Shown one piece after another: positions 21,047-31,705 of a stretch of 64,000 nt of DNA (the stretch's first letter is position 1; each line of letters begins with the position of its first letter). This stretch comes from Pogostemon cablin (Eukaryota > Streptophyta > Magnoliopsida > Lamiales > Lamiaceae). Under the pieces are notes generated by a model. That model saw nothing but the letters and a program-made list of their open reading frames with translations, did not search any database and was not told the origin of the DNA. Location of the stretch: NCBI GenBank assembly GCA_023678885.1, contig CM042983.1, positions 21,930,279-21,994,278 of the forward strand, written 5' to 3'. Made by a program: the position numbers and the translations under genes.

Positions 21047-21284
21047 CTCCCACAGTCTCATAAATGTTTGGGGGCTACTTTAATAACTTTTAAGAGTATT
21101 ATGGTATTTTTGGCAATAAATAAATGATAAAGTATGTTAAGTGTGTTAGGTATGAGTGGTTTTTTTAAATAAAGTGTATGGGGAAGGGTAATTGTGTTTG
21201 ACTTTTTGCTATTTTAGGAAGGTACAAATATTTGTGGGATAACCAAAAATAGAAAGTGTGTCATCTGAAAAGGGATGGATGGAG
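21047..21284. mobile_element. small Stowaway/Tc1-like MITE, 238 bp
   Basis: TA duplications (21045-21046, 21285-21286) flank ends CTCCCACAGTC and the complement of GGGATGGATGGAG. The inverted ends are only partly alike, so the call is less certain than for the MITE at 17020. Confidence 0.55.
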
Positions 21285-22440
21285 TAAATCACATAGTATT
21301 TAATTTTAAAAAATTTATAAAATAAACCAATAATTATCATAAAATAAAACAACAATAATTATATAGAGAGACTCTATTGTGAGATGGCTATATAGAGACC
21401 GCCAATTTATTATCCATTCATTTATTAATTGTAGATAGCAGGTTTTTATATTGCCCAAATGATTTGATTATGTGGCTATTTTAGGGTGATTACCTCGGCT
21501 AATCTAACATAATAAAATATACGAACTCAGGAATTTCTCCTAACTCTGTTTCTCTGGGAGGAAAAATATGCATGTTCTCCTTTTATAGTACTTTCTCCCT
21601 CCTATTGTTATCCCCATATTTGGGAATACATGACGGGTCACATCACAGTTGTTACAAATACTGTAAAGCAATAAATGATATAGCCTTGTATAGTTATTAT
21701 GACTAATATTTAGGATTATCCTACTCCCCAGATATAGTAGGGGATATTTGGGTGTATCTTAGGTTGTCAGAGCAAGTAGCTATAGGGAGAGTGGGATAAA
21801 GTCCTCCAACTCAATTAGGGGAATGCGTGCTCTGGGCCTAGCGGCCGACCCCGAGTCTTCAGGTGGCGGGCTCCCTACGTGGGGTATCTGAGCATGTTGC
21901 TATGGAGGCCCTTAGGGCCATCAAGCATGATCGTGTTCGTCAGTGGGCCCAAGCGATGAATTGGGCCCTATCACATTAGCCACAAACTTCGACTGCACTA
22001 GGCTTGTTAAGTGGAGGTGAAGCCTTCTATAAGTGCTTGGAAGGTCATCATTACGAATTTTGAATCTTAAAATTCCCGATGCTTCAGAGATTGGGCCTGT
22101 CATTAATGCGAGGTCTAATCACTGCTTCTGTCAGTTAGGGTGGTGTGTCGAATTAGCTCTTCTAAAAAGTCGCGCTGATTAAATGGCTTCATGTCTTTCT
22201 CTATAAAATGATCTTCCTCTTCGTAATGAACTTCATATTCCCATTCATCTCCTTCTTGCGTGCTTCCATTACTCCCCTTGCTGCTTTCACAAAGTTCAAA
22301 TTCGTGTGTGTGGCGAGTCAGGAATTCAAACCCCGACCATCCGATAAGTCCAAGTCGCACAGCAATCACGCGATGAGCGGGGAACGAGAATTTTTAAATT
22401 GGTGGAATGGGCTTATCGGGAATTACGCAGCAAGGGTGAG
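21285..22440. other. probable LTR/leader of a gypsy-type element (family H)
   Basis: Contains a GC-rich segment (21835-21970, CCTAGCGGCCGACCCCGAG and neighbours) unlike the AT-rich flanks. It leads into the gag-like sequence that starts near 22440. A TATAAAAGG-like site reads on the minus strand near 21582. I could not find a second copy or firm LTR ends, so limits and strand are open. No gene is called here. Confidence 0.35.
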
Positions 22441-23517
22441 GTTTCCTCGACTTTGCATCATCCTCTTGCTGCTACTTCTTGCCCTTCTATGTTGCTCCAC
22501 TGCCGGTGATGGAAGATACTCACGACCTAGAAGTCGTTCAGGCGCGTACTGGGTCTCACGACCAGGGTCAAAGAGCCATGAGAGCTGATCTTCAAGAAAG
22601 CGTAGTAACCCTCATGGCTTTTGAGAAAGTGGCTCACACATATGCAACTCCAAACATGGAGTACATTAAGCCAGAGCCGACCCATCGGGCTAGTCAGCTA
22701 CCGAAAGGTATGGTGGCAGTGAACGGCGCAATATTAGATTTAGGATTTTGGTTCCCTGTTCATACCAGCTTGGCTAATCTTCTATTGTTTTAGCGATTGG
22801 TCCCAGCCTAACAACCCAGAACTCCTGGGCTACAATTATTGGGCTGATAATCCCTTTCCACCAGAAGGGCTACTAATTCCTCTAACTCCTTGAAATCAAG
22901 TACTTGTGCCGCCCAGTGAAGGAACATTCTGCCAAGGGCTTTTACAAACTTATTGTAAAGACCAAATCATCCCTCAGTGGGAAATCAACTTCCATTAAAA
23001 ATTAAAAGGAATATTGGTTCTGGGTTTCGGGGCGGTGGATGCCTTCGTAGATAAAGGTTCACAATAAGTTCCAGATTCTTCATACGAGTAAATTCGCTTT
23101 TACTATCTCCTCATTGTCCAACTTGTTCTCTTCATGCTTTGATTCAGCCATCGTATGCTTCTCTTATTAGGTCAGGACTTACGTGTCGAGCCCCCACTTA
23201 TTGAGGACTTCTTATGGTTGGTCGATGGCATAGCGGCACTTAGCCTCAAAGAGAAGAGCTGTACCAAAATGGTGACGGATGAGAATCTCATCAAGTATGG
23301 TCTCATGTTGGATCCTAAGGCACCTCATCCTCCCTCTCTTGTGACTATTGCGGCTCAGGAGAGGCCAACTAACGAGACACCACCGGGCATCCTGATTGAC
23401 ACTCAGGAGATCTCCTTCGGCCGTATAGTCTATCCTCCGAGTTCCCAGAAAGTCCCACTGGGCTCTTCGGTCGTGACTATGGATGTTGAGGACAACACTC
23501 AGGAGGGGGCTAGCCTC
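22441..23517 (+). pseudogene. gag-like 'gypsy-type transposon' protein (family H), first part
   Basis: Pieces in several frames give the features of the plant putative gypsy-type transposon domain. LGFWFPVHTSLANLLLF lies at about 22741-22792, then a SLSGKSTSIKN...FWV region (about 22970-23025). A linker follows (KSCTKMVTDENLIKYGLMLD, about 23255-23315), and then SSVVTMDVEDNTQEGAS up to the insertion point. The reading resumes at 31350. Proteins of this kind sit in the gag position of some Tat-lineage elements. Stops at 22793 and elsewhere show decay. Confidence 0.65.
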
Positions 23518-24082
23518 TGATGAGAGTGAAAATAAGCATATTTTAGTGTCCAATTTAATACCTTTTTTATGGGAATTGTTGTTATACATTAGCACAAGTA
23601 TCTTATATTCAATATATTTGTGAAAAAGGTGCAGTTGAGATGCTTTATTGTGTTTTAGGTGGAAAAAGAATCAAAAGTGCAAGTTGAAGAAAATGTGCAA
23701 CTTGTGCAAGAATGCAGAAAAATGCACGTCCAACTTGTGTAATTTTTCGGTGTTATTTTAGAGATTTTAATTGGAAGTGTGATACAAGGTTGGAAAGACA
23801 CAGAAGAAAGAATCGTTTTGGCATAAGGAACACCCCAATTGGATTTGAAACGAGAAAGTTATGATCAAAATGTTGACGTCGCGCAAGCTATTCCTGTTCA
23901 GCACGACTGTGCCACTTTGCATGACTTTTTACATATACAAATGTTAGAATTTCTGTGATTTCTTTATATGAATAGAAAGCCATGGAAGAGAGGATCACGT
24001 GAGCATAAGAATTACTCAGATCGGAGCTTGGATGTGGAAGTTATGGGTGAAACGGCGAGACTGCGCATGCAGCTTGACCTGC

Positions 24083-24218
24083 CATTCGACCAAGAGATCT
24101 CGTTCGACCAAGTGAAGCCAAGTTGAATGGCGAAAGTCAAGTCTAACTGGAAATTTCAACTACAGATATCCCGTTCAACCAAGGCCTCCAGTTTGACCAA
24201 AACCACTTTAGTCGAACA
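24083..24218 (+). repeat. GTTCGACCA cluster in the 5' LTR
   Basis: Words CATTCGACCAAGAG, CGTTCGACCAAGTG, CGTTCAACCAAGG, AGTTTGACCAAAA and reverse AGTCGAACAG lie in 136 bp, about 105 bp before the TATA box. The version ends in CCAAG rather than the CCTGT of LTRs A1 and A2. Confidence 0.8.
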
Positions 24219-24321
24219 GGGACGCGGAATTCTGATTTCGATTGGTTTTACACCCCTGTGCATGTATTTTCGTGTTTTCCAAGAATAATCCAATCCAAGG
24301 TCCATAAGGAGAGCTTACAAG

Positions 24322-24330
24322 TATAAAAGG
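24322..24330 (+). promoter_or_regulatory. TATA box of the 5' LTR
   Basis: TATAAAAGG preceded by GCTTACAAG, the conserved family A promoter context. Confidence 0.75.
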
Positions 24331-25462
24331 GATGTAGATCACATTATTATTCATTGGATACCACAACACAATTATCCTACACCCTACAAGGGAGGATCAC
24401 CCCCCAACCATCATCAAATCCTTTCTTCCATCCATCCATCACTTTGAAGATTCATTTGTGGAATCAAGAGGAGAACCAAGAGGAGGATTCAAGATGGAGA
24501 AGGACGCGACGACTCCCGCATCTAGGATTTTATTTGTTTTCTAATTTATCTTGTATTTTTCAGACATATGGCTAAGATCTATCCAACCCCCATGATTGTT
24601 CTTCGCAACATCATGGGCTAGAACCATTTTGGTAGATCTAAGGTTTTGAAGGTTTTATGATTAATTAAACTCTCTTGTGAGTCCTCCGTATAACACTACT
24701 TGTGGATTGATTTTATATATGATTAAGCTTTCTTAATCTATATTCACGGTCATTTTTTGCATCTTCAATTGGTATATAGAGTCTGAATATATATCTTGGT
24801 TGTAGATTGAGTGTGTTCAACCACTGAACAGGATTTCATGTTATGATTCTAAGTGAGGGGACTCCGAAGCTTCATTACAACTATCATATATGAATATTTA
24901 TTAATTGAATTGAATTCGAATTAGTAAGAAGGATAAAGAGGTTAATTTTATAGTACCTATAAAGGGAGATCATATCAGGTTAGATTCCAAACATGGGAAA
25001 TAATTGATACTGATAATACCTAGAAATAGGGGTGAAATTATATCTCTTGCTCCAAGGTTATTCACACATGTTACACGCATATTTACTTGTATCTATAGAG
25101 TAGATTTGCATGATTTAGTGATGCGTCCATAGTCCATAAGGCAGAGTCGGCCTGCACTTGAGAGGGAAGTTAAGTAGTAAACCTGGATTACCCTAGAGCT
25201 ATCTATTCTCCATTTTTGAGACACTTTCGTATTCTTCTAGTGTTATTTATTTAATTTATTATTTTAATTAATTGTTTAGTAGTTGATAATCAAACCTCAA
25301 ACTTAATTGCCTTTCGTTTTAATTAATTTAGTAAATAATTAAATTGATAATATGTCATCCTTTGAGTTCGATATTTAACTTGGTCGTTTGCTTAAACTGC
25401 AATTGATATCCTTAATACTTGGGGATTAATTTTGTGTGCAAAGAAAACGCGCATCAAATTTT

Positions 25463-25482
25463 TACCACCGTTGCCGGGGACG
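25463..25482 (+). other. degraded tRNA-Asp primer binding site
   Basis: TACCACCGTTGCCGGGGACG: the 3' twelve bases match the tRNA-Asp site, but the first positions (TACCAC for TGGCGC/TGGTGC) do not. The same position in the element at 9963 is nearly perfect. Confidence 0.75.
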
Positions 25483-25630
25483 GCTGTTATTATTGATTTT
25501 ATTATTTCTAGTTTGAATAAAACTTTTATTTGTGATTATTTATTTCTATCTAACTTTAACTTTTTCTGATGTACTTGTGCATTAGAAAAAAGACAGGAAG
25601 GAATGGAAGGAATAACACATTGAGCTAAAC

Positions 25631-27571
25631 ATGGCCGGAGCAAGGCAGAATCCAGATGATGTTGCCATACGTGAGATTTTCAAGTACAATGGGGTTGGCA
25701 ACACGGGGTTGATAGGAGCAAGGGGGGGAGATGATGATTTTGAGATACATCCCACTCTTATCAACATAGTGGAGAAGAATCCCTTTTCTGGGAGTTCCTT
25801 TGAAGATCCATATCAGCATCTCAAAAGATTCCTTGGTTATGCAAACACTAAAAAAGGTGCTGGAGCTAATGATAATGCTAGGCAGATCGCCCTATTCAAG
25901 TTCTCTTTGATTGATAGGGTAGAAACTTGGTATGAGACTCTTGATGCCACAGATTACATTACATATGACCAAATACAGCAGAAGTTCTTGTAGAGATATA
26001 TGCCACCCTCAAATGTCTTCAGAATGAAGTAAGAGATCACCCAATTTGTTATGAATCAGGGTGAGAAATTCATGAGGTGTGGGACAAATTTAAAGATATG
26101 CTCAGGAGGTGCCCACAGCATGGAATGTCTAAAGCTGAGTACATAAGCATCTTTTACTATGGATTGGATTGTGAGTCGCGAATTCTTATTGATGCATCAT
26201 CAGGAGGAGCGCTGTTATCTAAGACAGCACTTGAAATAAAAAAGTTGTTTGAAGACATCTCTATGAATTCACGTAACTGGCCTACGGAGATAGTAGAGGA
26301 TCATGTGTACTTGGTAAAGTGGCTCAAGTTGAAAATCAAGTGGTGAAGCCAAATAGGGATGATGAGATCATCTCTAGTCTAACTAACATCAACAAGATAC
26401 TAAAGTTCCAGCAGAAGTAGATTACAGAGTTGACACAAAGGGGGCCTAGTATGCAACAGCAAGAAGTGAAGAATGTTGAAGATACCTTCAATCAATACAT
26501 GGCTGAGAATGATACAAGGGTTGACCGTATCAAAGCGAGAATGAATGTTGATCATGCAAATTTATCTAAGCAGTAGAAGGACCTTACCTTGATTATAGGG
26601 CGGATGGCCGGGAACATGAATCAACTGACACAAATATTGGAGAAAGGAATATTCTCGTCTCAAAGTATAACGAACCCAAAAGAGTGCCACGCCATCACAT
26701 TGAGGTCCGAGATGCAGTACGAAGGTTCGATAAAGCCTGTGGATAAAAAAAAGAGAGCAGGGCCCCCGTTCGACTAGACTCATGCAGTTCAACCAGACCT
26801 GAAGGTCGAATTATGGTCGAACCACTTTTTGAAAAATAGAGAAACGATACTCTATTTTCTGGCTCACCGTTCAACCAAAGCAGTGTCATTCGACTAGACC
26901 TCCCTGGTCAAACCATGGTCGAACCAGCACCTGTTGAGAAGAAAGATCGAATTCAGTTTATAGAGCCTCCGTTCGACTAGACTCATTTCATTCGACTAGA
27001 CATCTCTGGTCGAACTATGGTCGAACCGAAACTGGATAGACTTAACTCATTTTCAGGGACCCAGTTCGACCAAGCTCATCTAGTTCGACCAGACCAATAT
27101 GGTCAAACTACAGGAATCGAGCCCGTTTCTATACCGAATGCTATACCTGATGTTCGGAGTACTCCAGTACCATTACATGAGCAGAATACTGAATTTATAG
27201 TTGAGAAGAAGTGGGAAAGAGCAAATAGGTTGAGAGCCAAGAAGCTTAGACTGCAGATGGACAATGAAGATGTGGTTTTCTCTCTTGAGAAAGCAATGAA
27301 GATGCCCATGGAGATTCAATCATGCGAGAGCATAGATGTGGTTTCTAACTTGTTTAATCTTGATTTTACTAAGAAAGATAATTCTGAATTTGAGTGGAAG
27401 ATTGACAAAGAGGTGTCTAGACAGCCATGGGAGGAAGGTAATTCTGAGGATCATATACTTGTGACCAAGAAAGGTGAGGTGCTGAGTGTAGACAAAAAAA
27501 AAGGAAAGAAAGTACTTGAAGGTGTGGATGCGAGAAGACCACCCTCTACCGTCGTGGCTCTCCGACGTTAA
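25631..27571 (+). pseudogene. Athila-like gag, with short 3' coding tail, broken
   Basis: The ATG at 25631 gives AIREIFKYNGVGNTGLIGARG (about 25670-25730) and PFSGSSFEDPYQHLKRFLGY, paralogous to the gag at 10274. Stops follow at 25993 and 26031, then frames with RRCPQHGMSKAEYISIFYYG (about 26104-26163), a stop-interrupted coiled region and CHAITLRSEMQYEG (about 26682-26723). A repeat array occupies 26765-27115. The last open stretch, 27017-27571, carries EKKWERANRLRAKKL, also present in the other gag, and ends in a tail rich in Glu and Lys. In family members protease-RT-IN would come after this; here non-coding sequence follows at once. Confidence 0.85.
26765..27115 (+). repeat. gag array built on GTTCGAC, second version
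   Basis: Four units, each with one or two forward GTTCGAC(T/C) words followed by reverse GGTCGAACC words. ATGGTCGAAC recurs at 26813, 26915 and 27017, exactly 102 nt apart; a fourth, degenerate copy (GGTCAAAC) is at 27101. Forward words often read TTCGACTAGAC, which puts TAG in the gag frame. Confidence 0.82.
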
Positions 27572-29420
27572 ACATGAGCTCCTGTTGGGGCTTGTCCCTT
27601 CCGTTTTATTACTTTCGTATTTCTTTTGTGTGAGAGAGGAGTTATTATATTTGAGGTGCTCACACTTCAGCAATTATATCTCTTTTCAAACTTAGTTTCG
27701 ACTTACATTTTTACTAAGTCTGGGGGGTGAGATGTACTTACCTCGTCTTATGATCACCAAGAGTATAATTTTTTCTTTCGTTGGTTATTTGTTTGCTAGG
27801 GGGTTAATTTTTTACGGCATATTAATATTTTAATTGGTGTTGATATATCGATTTTTTGCAACTTACCTAATTTTTAGTGTGTTGTATTGGTGTGTCTAGT
27901 ATGTGGAGTCAATTGAGTTTTTCTTATAGTTCTCTTATTTTATTATTGATGAATCTATAATGATGAGGTGTGCTTGAGCTTTGATGATAGAAACAAGGTA
28001 AACTGAGGCTTTGACCTGATCGAGTTGAACAACTCGAGGAACTTGTGTACATGTTGAAGAAAAATCAGGTGCCCTCATTTCCTTATTCTAATTTTTATGT
28101 GTGCTTTTAATTTATGAGAGTGGAAGGATTAAGATCTTGGTTTTAGTGATCCACATGATCTTATATTTTTAAACTGTGCCTAAAATTCATATGCTTTTGA
28201 AATTGATGAAGGAATTGTACTTGAGTTATATTGCGATTTGAAGTTCTATGTGTACTTATGGGATATTGCAATCATGAAAAGTGCTCTGCTACTTGTTAAA
28301 AACCCATGTGAGATTTTGAGCCTTCTTGATCATGTTACATAATCACATGATATTTCTTTTCTGGTGAGTATCGTTCTTATGTGTGTATTCTAGAACTTGC
28401 CTCTTGTCTTACTTGAAACTACTTGTTATGTTAGATGATGGGAGATGATTTTAGGTCATCCTTGAATTTATGAGTCATTAGCCAAATAATTCCCTACCAA
28501 ATGATGTTTATCCGTAGTTAGCTTTGTTGAGCCTAAAAACCTCATTCTTTGACAGCCTACATGAAATAACCACTTTGAGCATCCGAATTTTTTTTAGCCT
28601 TCATTTTATGAGAAATAATGGTTTTTCAAAGTGTGTTGATGGAGTTTTATAACAGGTTGGAGAGGAATGAAATTGGTGTTGAAACAGTGATTGAGCTTGA
28701 TAATGCATCTAAAGAAAATCATAGAGTAGTGCTTAAATCTAGTACTCCATAGAATTAAACACCCTAGGATAGTGCTTAAATCTAGTACCCTATAGAAGTT
28801 GCACGAGGTAGTGCCCGAAACTGGTACCTCGAGAGAAAAAAAAAGAAGAAAAAAATATTGTGCTAGCTTGAAAAAAAAGGTGAAAGAGTTGAGGAGGATG
28901 TTGTGCTTAATTAAAGTGAGTAGAAAGAATGAAAGATCATGATGGATCGTGATTTGATTGATCCGAGTTTTGAGTCACTTATCTATATATTTCCTACTTT
29001 AACCAAAGAGCCAACATTACATCCAAAAGAAAAGTCCTTTTTTATCCCATTGTCGAATCATACTTTTAGTGGTGGAGAGTTTGAGATAATAAGCAAGCTT
29101 ATGGTTACGCATGCACTTGAATTGAATCTGAGCGTAAACACCATAACCTATAAGTGTACATCTTTTACACTTAAGCGCGAGTGATATATGCTTCCCGTGA
29201 GAACATGTCAATGGAGCATTTGAATTGGTGGTGATTTTCTTATATTATATGCTATGAATTGATTATTACATGTAATGAGAGTTGCATGACCTAAGTCGAG
29301 GACAATTGTATTTTGAAGGGGGTTTTGGTCATAGTCCTTGTTTCCCTACTAATTTTCTTACTCTCTCTCTTTATTTTTATTTTGTTGCCTCGGGACGAGC
29401 AACGGGTAAGTTTGGGGGTT
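27572..29420 (+). other. 3' non-coding internal region of the Athila-like element
   Basis: No coding region is seen. Shortly after the gag stop lies a TCCTGTTGGGGCTTGTCCC segment, comparable to what follows pol in Athila elements. Three partial repeats of AGTGC(C/T)(C/T)GAAACTGGTACC or a variant lie at 28700-28835. The purine tract AAGTTTGGGGGTT at 29408-29420 abuts the 3' LTR. The last kilobase is homologous to 5364-6391. Confidence 0.8.
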
Positions 29421-29974
29421 TGATGAGAGTGAAAATAAGCGTGTTTTAGTGTCCAATTTAATATCTTTTTGATGGAAATTATTGTTATACATCAGCACAA
29501 GTGTCTTATATTCAATATATTTGAGAAAAAGGTACAATTGATGTGTTTTATTGTGTTTTAGGTGGAAAAAGGATCAAAAGTACAAAGTTGGAGAAAAGGT
29601 GCAACTTGTGCAAGAATGCTGAAAAATGCACGTCTAACTTGTGTAATTTTTCTGTGTTATTGTAGAAATCTTAGTTGGAATTGTGATACAAGGTTGGAAA
29701 GTCACAGAAAAGAGGATCGTTTTGGCATAAGGAACACCCCAATCGGATTCGAAACGAGAAAGTTATGATCAAAATGGTAACATCGCGCAAGCTATTCCTA
29801 TTCAGCACAACTGTGCCATTTTGCATACTTGTTACATATTCAAATGTTGGAGTTTCTATGAGTTCTTTATATGGATAGAAATCCAAGGAAGATAGATCTG
29901 CGTGAGCGTAAGAATCACTCAGATTGGAGCTTGAATGTGAAAGTTATGCACGAAACGACTAGACTGCGCATGCA

Positions 29975-30121
29975 TCTTGACCTGCCGTTCGACCAAGAGA
30001 TCCCGTTCGACCAAGTGAAGCCAAGTCGAACGGCAAAATTCAAGTCTAACTGGAAATTTCAATTTACAGACATCCCCTTCGACCAAGGCCTCCAGTTCGA
30101 CCAATACCACTTTGGTCGAAC
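29975..30121 (+). repeat. GTTCGACCA cluster in the 3' LTR
   Basis: Better preserved than the 5' LTR copy: CGTTCGACCAAGAG, CGTTCGACCAAGTG, CTTCGACCAAGG, AGTTCGACCAATAC and the reverse words AAGTCGAACGG and GGTCGAACG, ending about 105 bp before the TATA box. Confidence 0.82.
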
Positions 30122-30225
30122 GAGGATGTGAAATTCTAATTTCGATGGGTTTTACACCCATGTGCATGTATTTTCGTGTTTTCCAAGAAAAAGTCAATCC
30201 AATGTCCATTAGGAGAGCTTAAAAA

Positions 30226-30234
30226 TATAAAAGG
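30226..30234 (+). promoter_or_regulatory. TATA box of the 3' LTR
   Basis: TATAAAAGG at the equivalent place to 24322. Confidence 0.7.
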
Positions 30235-31349
30235 AGATGTAGATCACATCATTATTCATTGGATACCGTAACACAATCATCCTACACCCCAAAAGGTGGG
30301 ATCACCCCTCAACCATCATCACATCCTTTCCTCTATCCATCCATCACTTTGAAGATTCGTTTGTGGAATCAAGAGGTGGATTCAAGACGAAGAAGGGCGC
30401 GACGATACCGTATCTAGGGTTCTATTTGTTTTCTAATTTATCTTGTATTTTCCAGACATATGGACATGATCTATCCAACCCCCATATTGTTTTTCGCAAT
30501 ATCATTGGCTAGAACCGTTTTGGTAGAACTAAGGTTTTGAAGGTTTTATGAATTAATTAAACTCTTTTGTGTGTCCTCCGTATAACACTACTTGTAGATT
30601 TATTTTATATATGATTGAGCTTTCTTAATACATATTCTCGGTCATTTTTGCATCTTTAATTGATATATAGAGTCTGAATATATATCTTGGTTGTAGATTG
30701 AGTGCGTTCACCGCTGAATAGGATTCCATGTTATGATTCTAAGTGAGGGGCTTCCGAAGCTTCATTAGAACTATCATATATGAATGTTAATTAATTGAAT
30801 TAAATTCAGGTTAGTAAGCAGGATAAAGAGGGTAATTTTATAGTACCTATAAAAGGAGATCATATCGAGTTAGATTCCAAACGTGGGAAATAATTGATAC
30901 TGATACTACCCAGAAATGGGGGTGAAATTATATCTTTTGCTCCAAAGTTATTCACACGTGTTACACGCATATTCACTTGTGTCTATAGAGTATATTTGCA
31001 TGGTTTAGTGATGCGTCCATAGTCCATAAGGCAGAGTCATCCTGCACTTGAGAGGAAAGTTAAGTAGTAAAATTGGATTACCCTAGAGCTATCTATTATC
31101 TATTCTTGATACACTTTTGTTTTCTTCTAGTGTTATTTATTTTATTTGTTATTTTAATTAATTGTTTAGTTGTTGATAATCAAACCTCAAACTTAATTGT
31201 CTTTCATCTTAATTAATTTAGTAAATAATTAAATTGATAATACGTCGTCCTTTAGGTTCGATATGTAACTTGGTCGCTTGCTTAAGCTGCAACTGATATT
31301 CTTAATACTTGGATTAATTTTGCGTGCAAAGAAAACGCGCATCAGCCTC

Positions 31350-31705
31350 CCAGCTACTCGGTCGGGTGGTCAAATTTCGGGGCCTGTCGGAGACTTGGCC
31401 ACCACTCGGATAAGCGGGGCCACTTTACATGTAGACTCAGCAAAAGTATCCGAGATTTTCAATGCACGGGAGACCTGGTGGACCATGCTGCTGAGGAAGA
31501 GGACTTCTTTTTCCTTGTATCTATCAACTCCTCTCCAATTGTGCGCCCTGTGTTGTGGCTGCTTGACGCCTCTACTGAACTCGTGACGAAGGGCCAGGCC
31601 TCCCCAAATAATAGTTTTCCTCAGCCCACAAGCAAACGGGTTCAGACTGAGGGTCAAGACGTCATTAGGGGAGAGGCCATCGGGCCCTTCAGTCGTGGTT
31701 GTGGA
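31350..31705 (+). pseudogene. family H gag-like sequence, second part (first repeat unit)
   Basis: It continues directly from 23517 once the 7.8-kb element is removed: PATRSGGQISGPVGDLATTR, then after a frame change RPVLWLLDASTELVTKGQAS (about 31540-31600) and RVQTEGQDVIRGEA (about 31640-31680). Together with 23481-23517 it forms a unit of about 390 bp that is repeated at 33054 onward. It is broken by one frameshift and by the solo LTR at 31706. Confidence 0.65.

Larger units (their letters stand above)
23518..25456 (+). repeat. 5' LTR of the pol-less Athila-like element, 1939 bp
   Basis: It begins TGATGAGAGTGAAAATAAGC, ends AAAACGCGCATCA, and is closely similar to 29421-31344 over its whole length. 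It carries the TATA box at 24322 and a GTTCGACC cluster upstream of it. Confidence 0.92.
23518..31344 (+). mobile_element. full-length Athila-like element without pol, 7.8 kb
   Basis: LTRs at 23518-25456 and 29421-31344 flank a damaged tRNA-Asp primer site, a gag region and 1.85 kb of non-coding DNA with a G-rich purine tract. A perfect 5-bp target duplication GCCTC (23513-23517, 31345-31349) proves a single insertion into the family H gag-like frame: removing it rejoins ...EGAS-L-PATRSGG. Protease, RT, RNase H and integrase are absent. The gag runs straight into a short conserved 3' coding tail. It is a non-autonomous element that must have used enzymes of a relative. Confidence 0.92.
29421..31344 (+). 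repeat. 3' LTR of the pol-less Athila-like element, 1924 bp
   Basis: Pairs with 23518-25456, with the same TGATGAG...GCGCATCA ends, and is followed by the target duplication GCCTC. It has its own TATA box at 30226 and GTTCGACC cluster. Confidence 0.92.

Noticed and set aside
22313..22335. possible primer binding site TGGCGAGTCAGGAATTC of the H element
   Set aside because: It begins TGG and looks like a tRNA 3' complement, but the acceptor and T-arm spacing does not fit a tRNA and I could not find a LTR end just before it.
22115..22369. 84-codon minus-strand open frame with acidic stretch
   Set aside because: Overlaps the leader of the gag-like H sequence, has no recognisable domain, and its ends do not fit any gene structure.
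30700..31344. structured non-coding RNA in the family A LTR 3' half
   Set aside because: The segment is well conserved among LTR copies, but I saw no compensating changes by eye; conservation is explained by shared descent.
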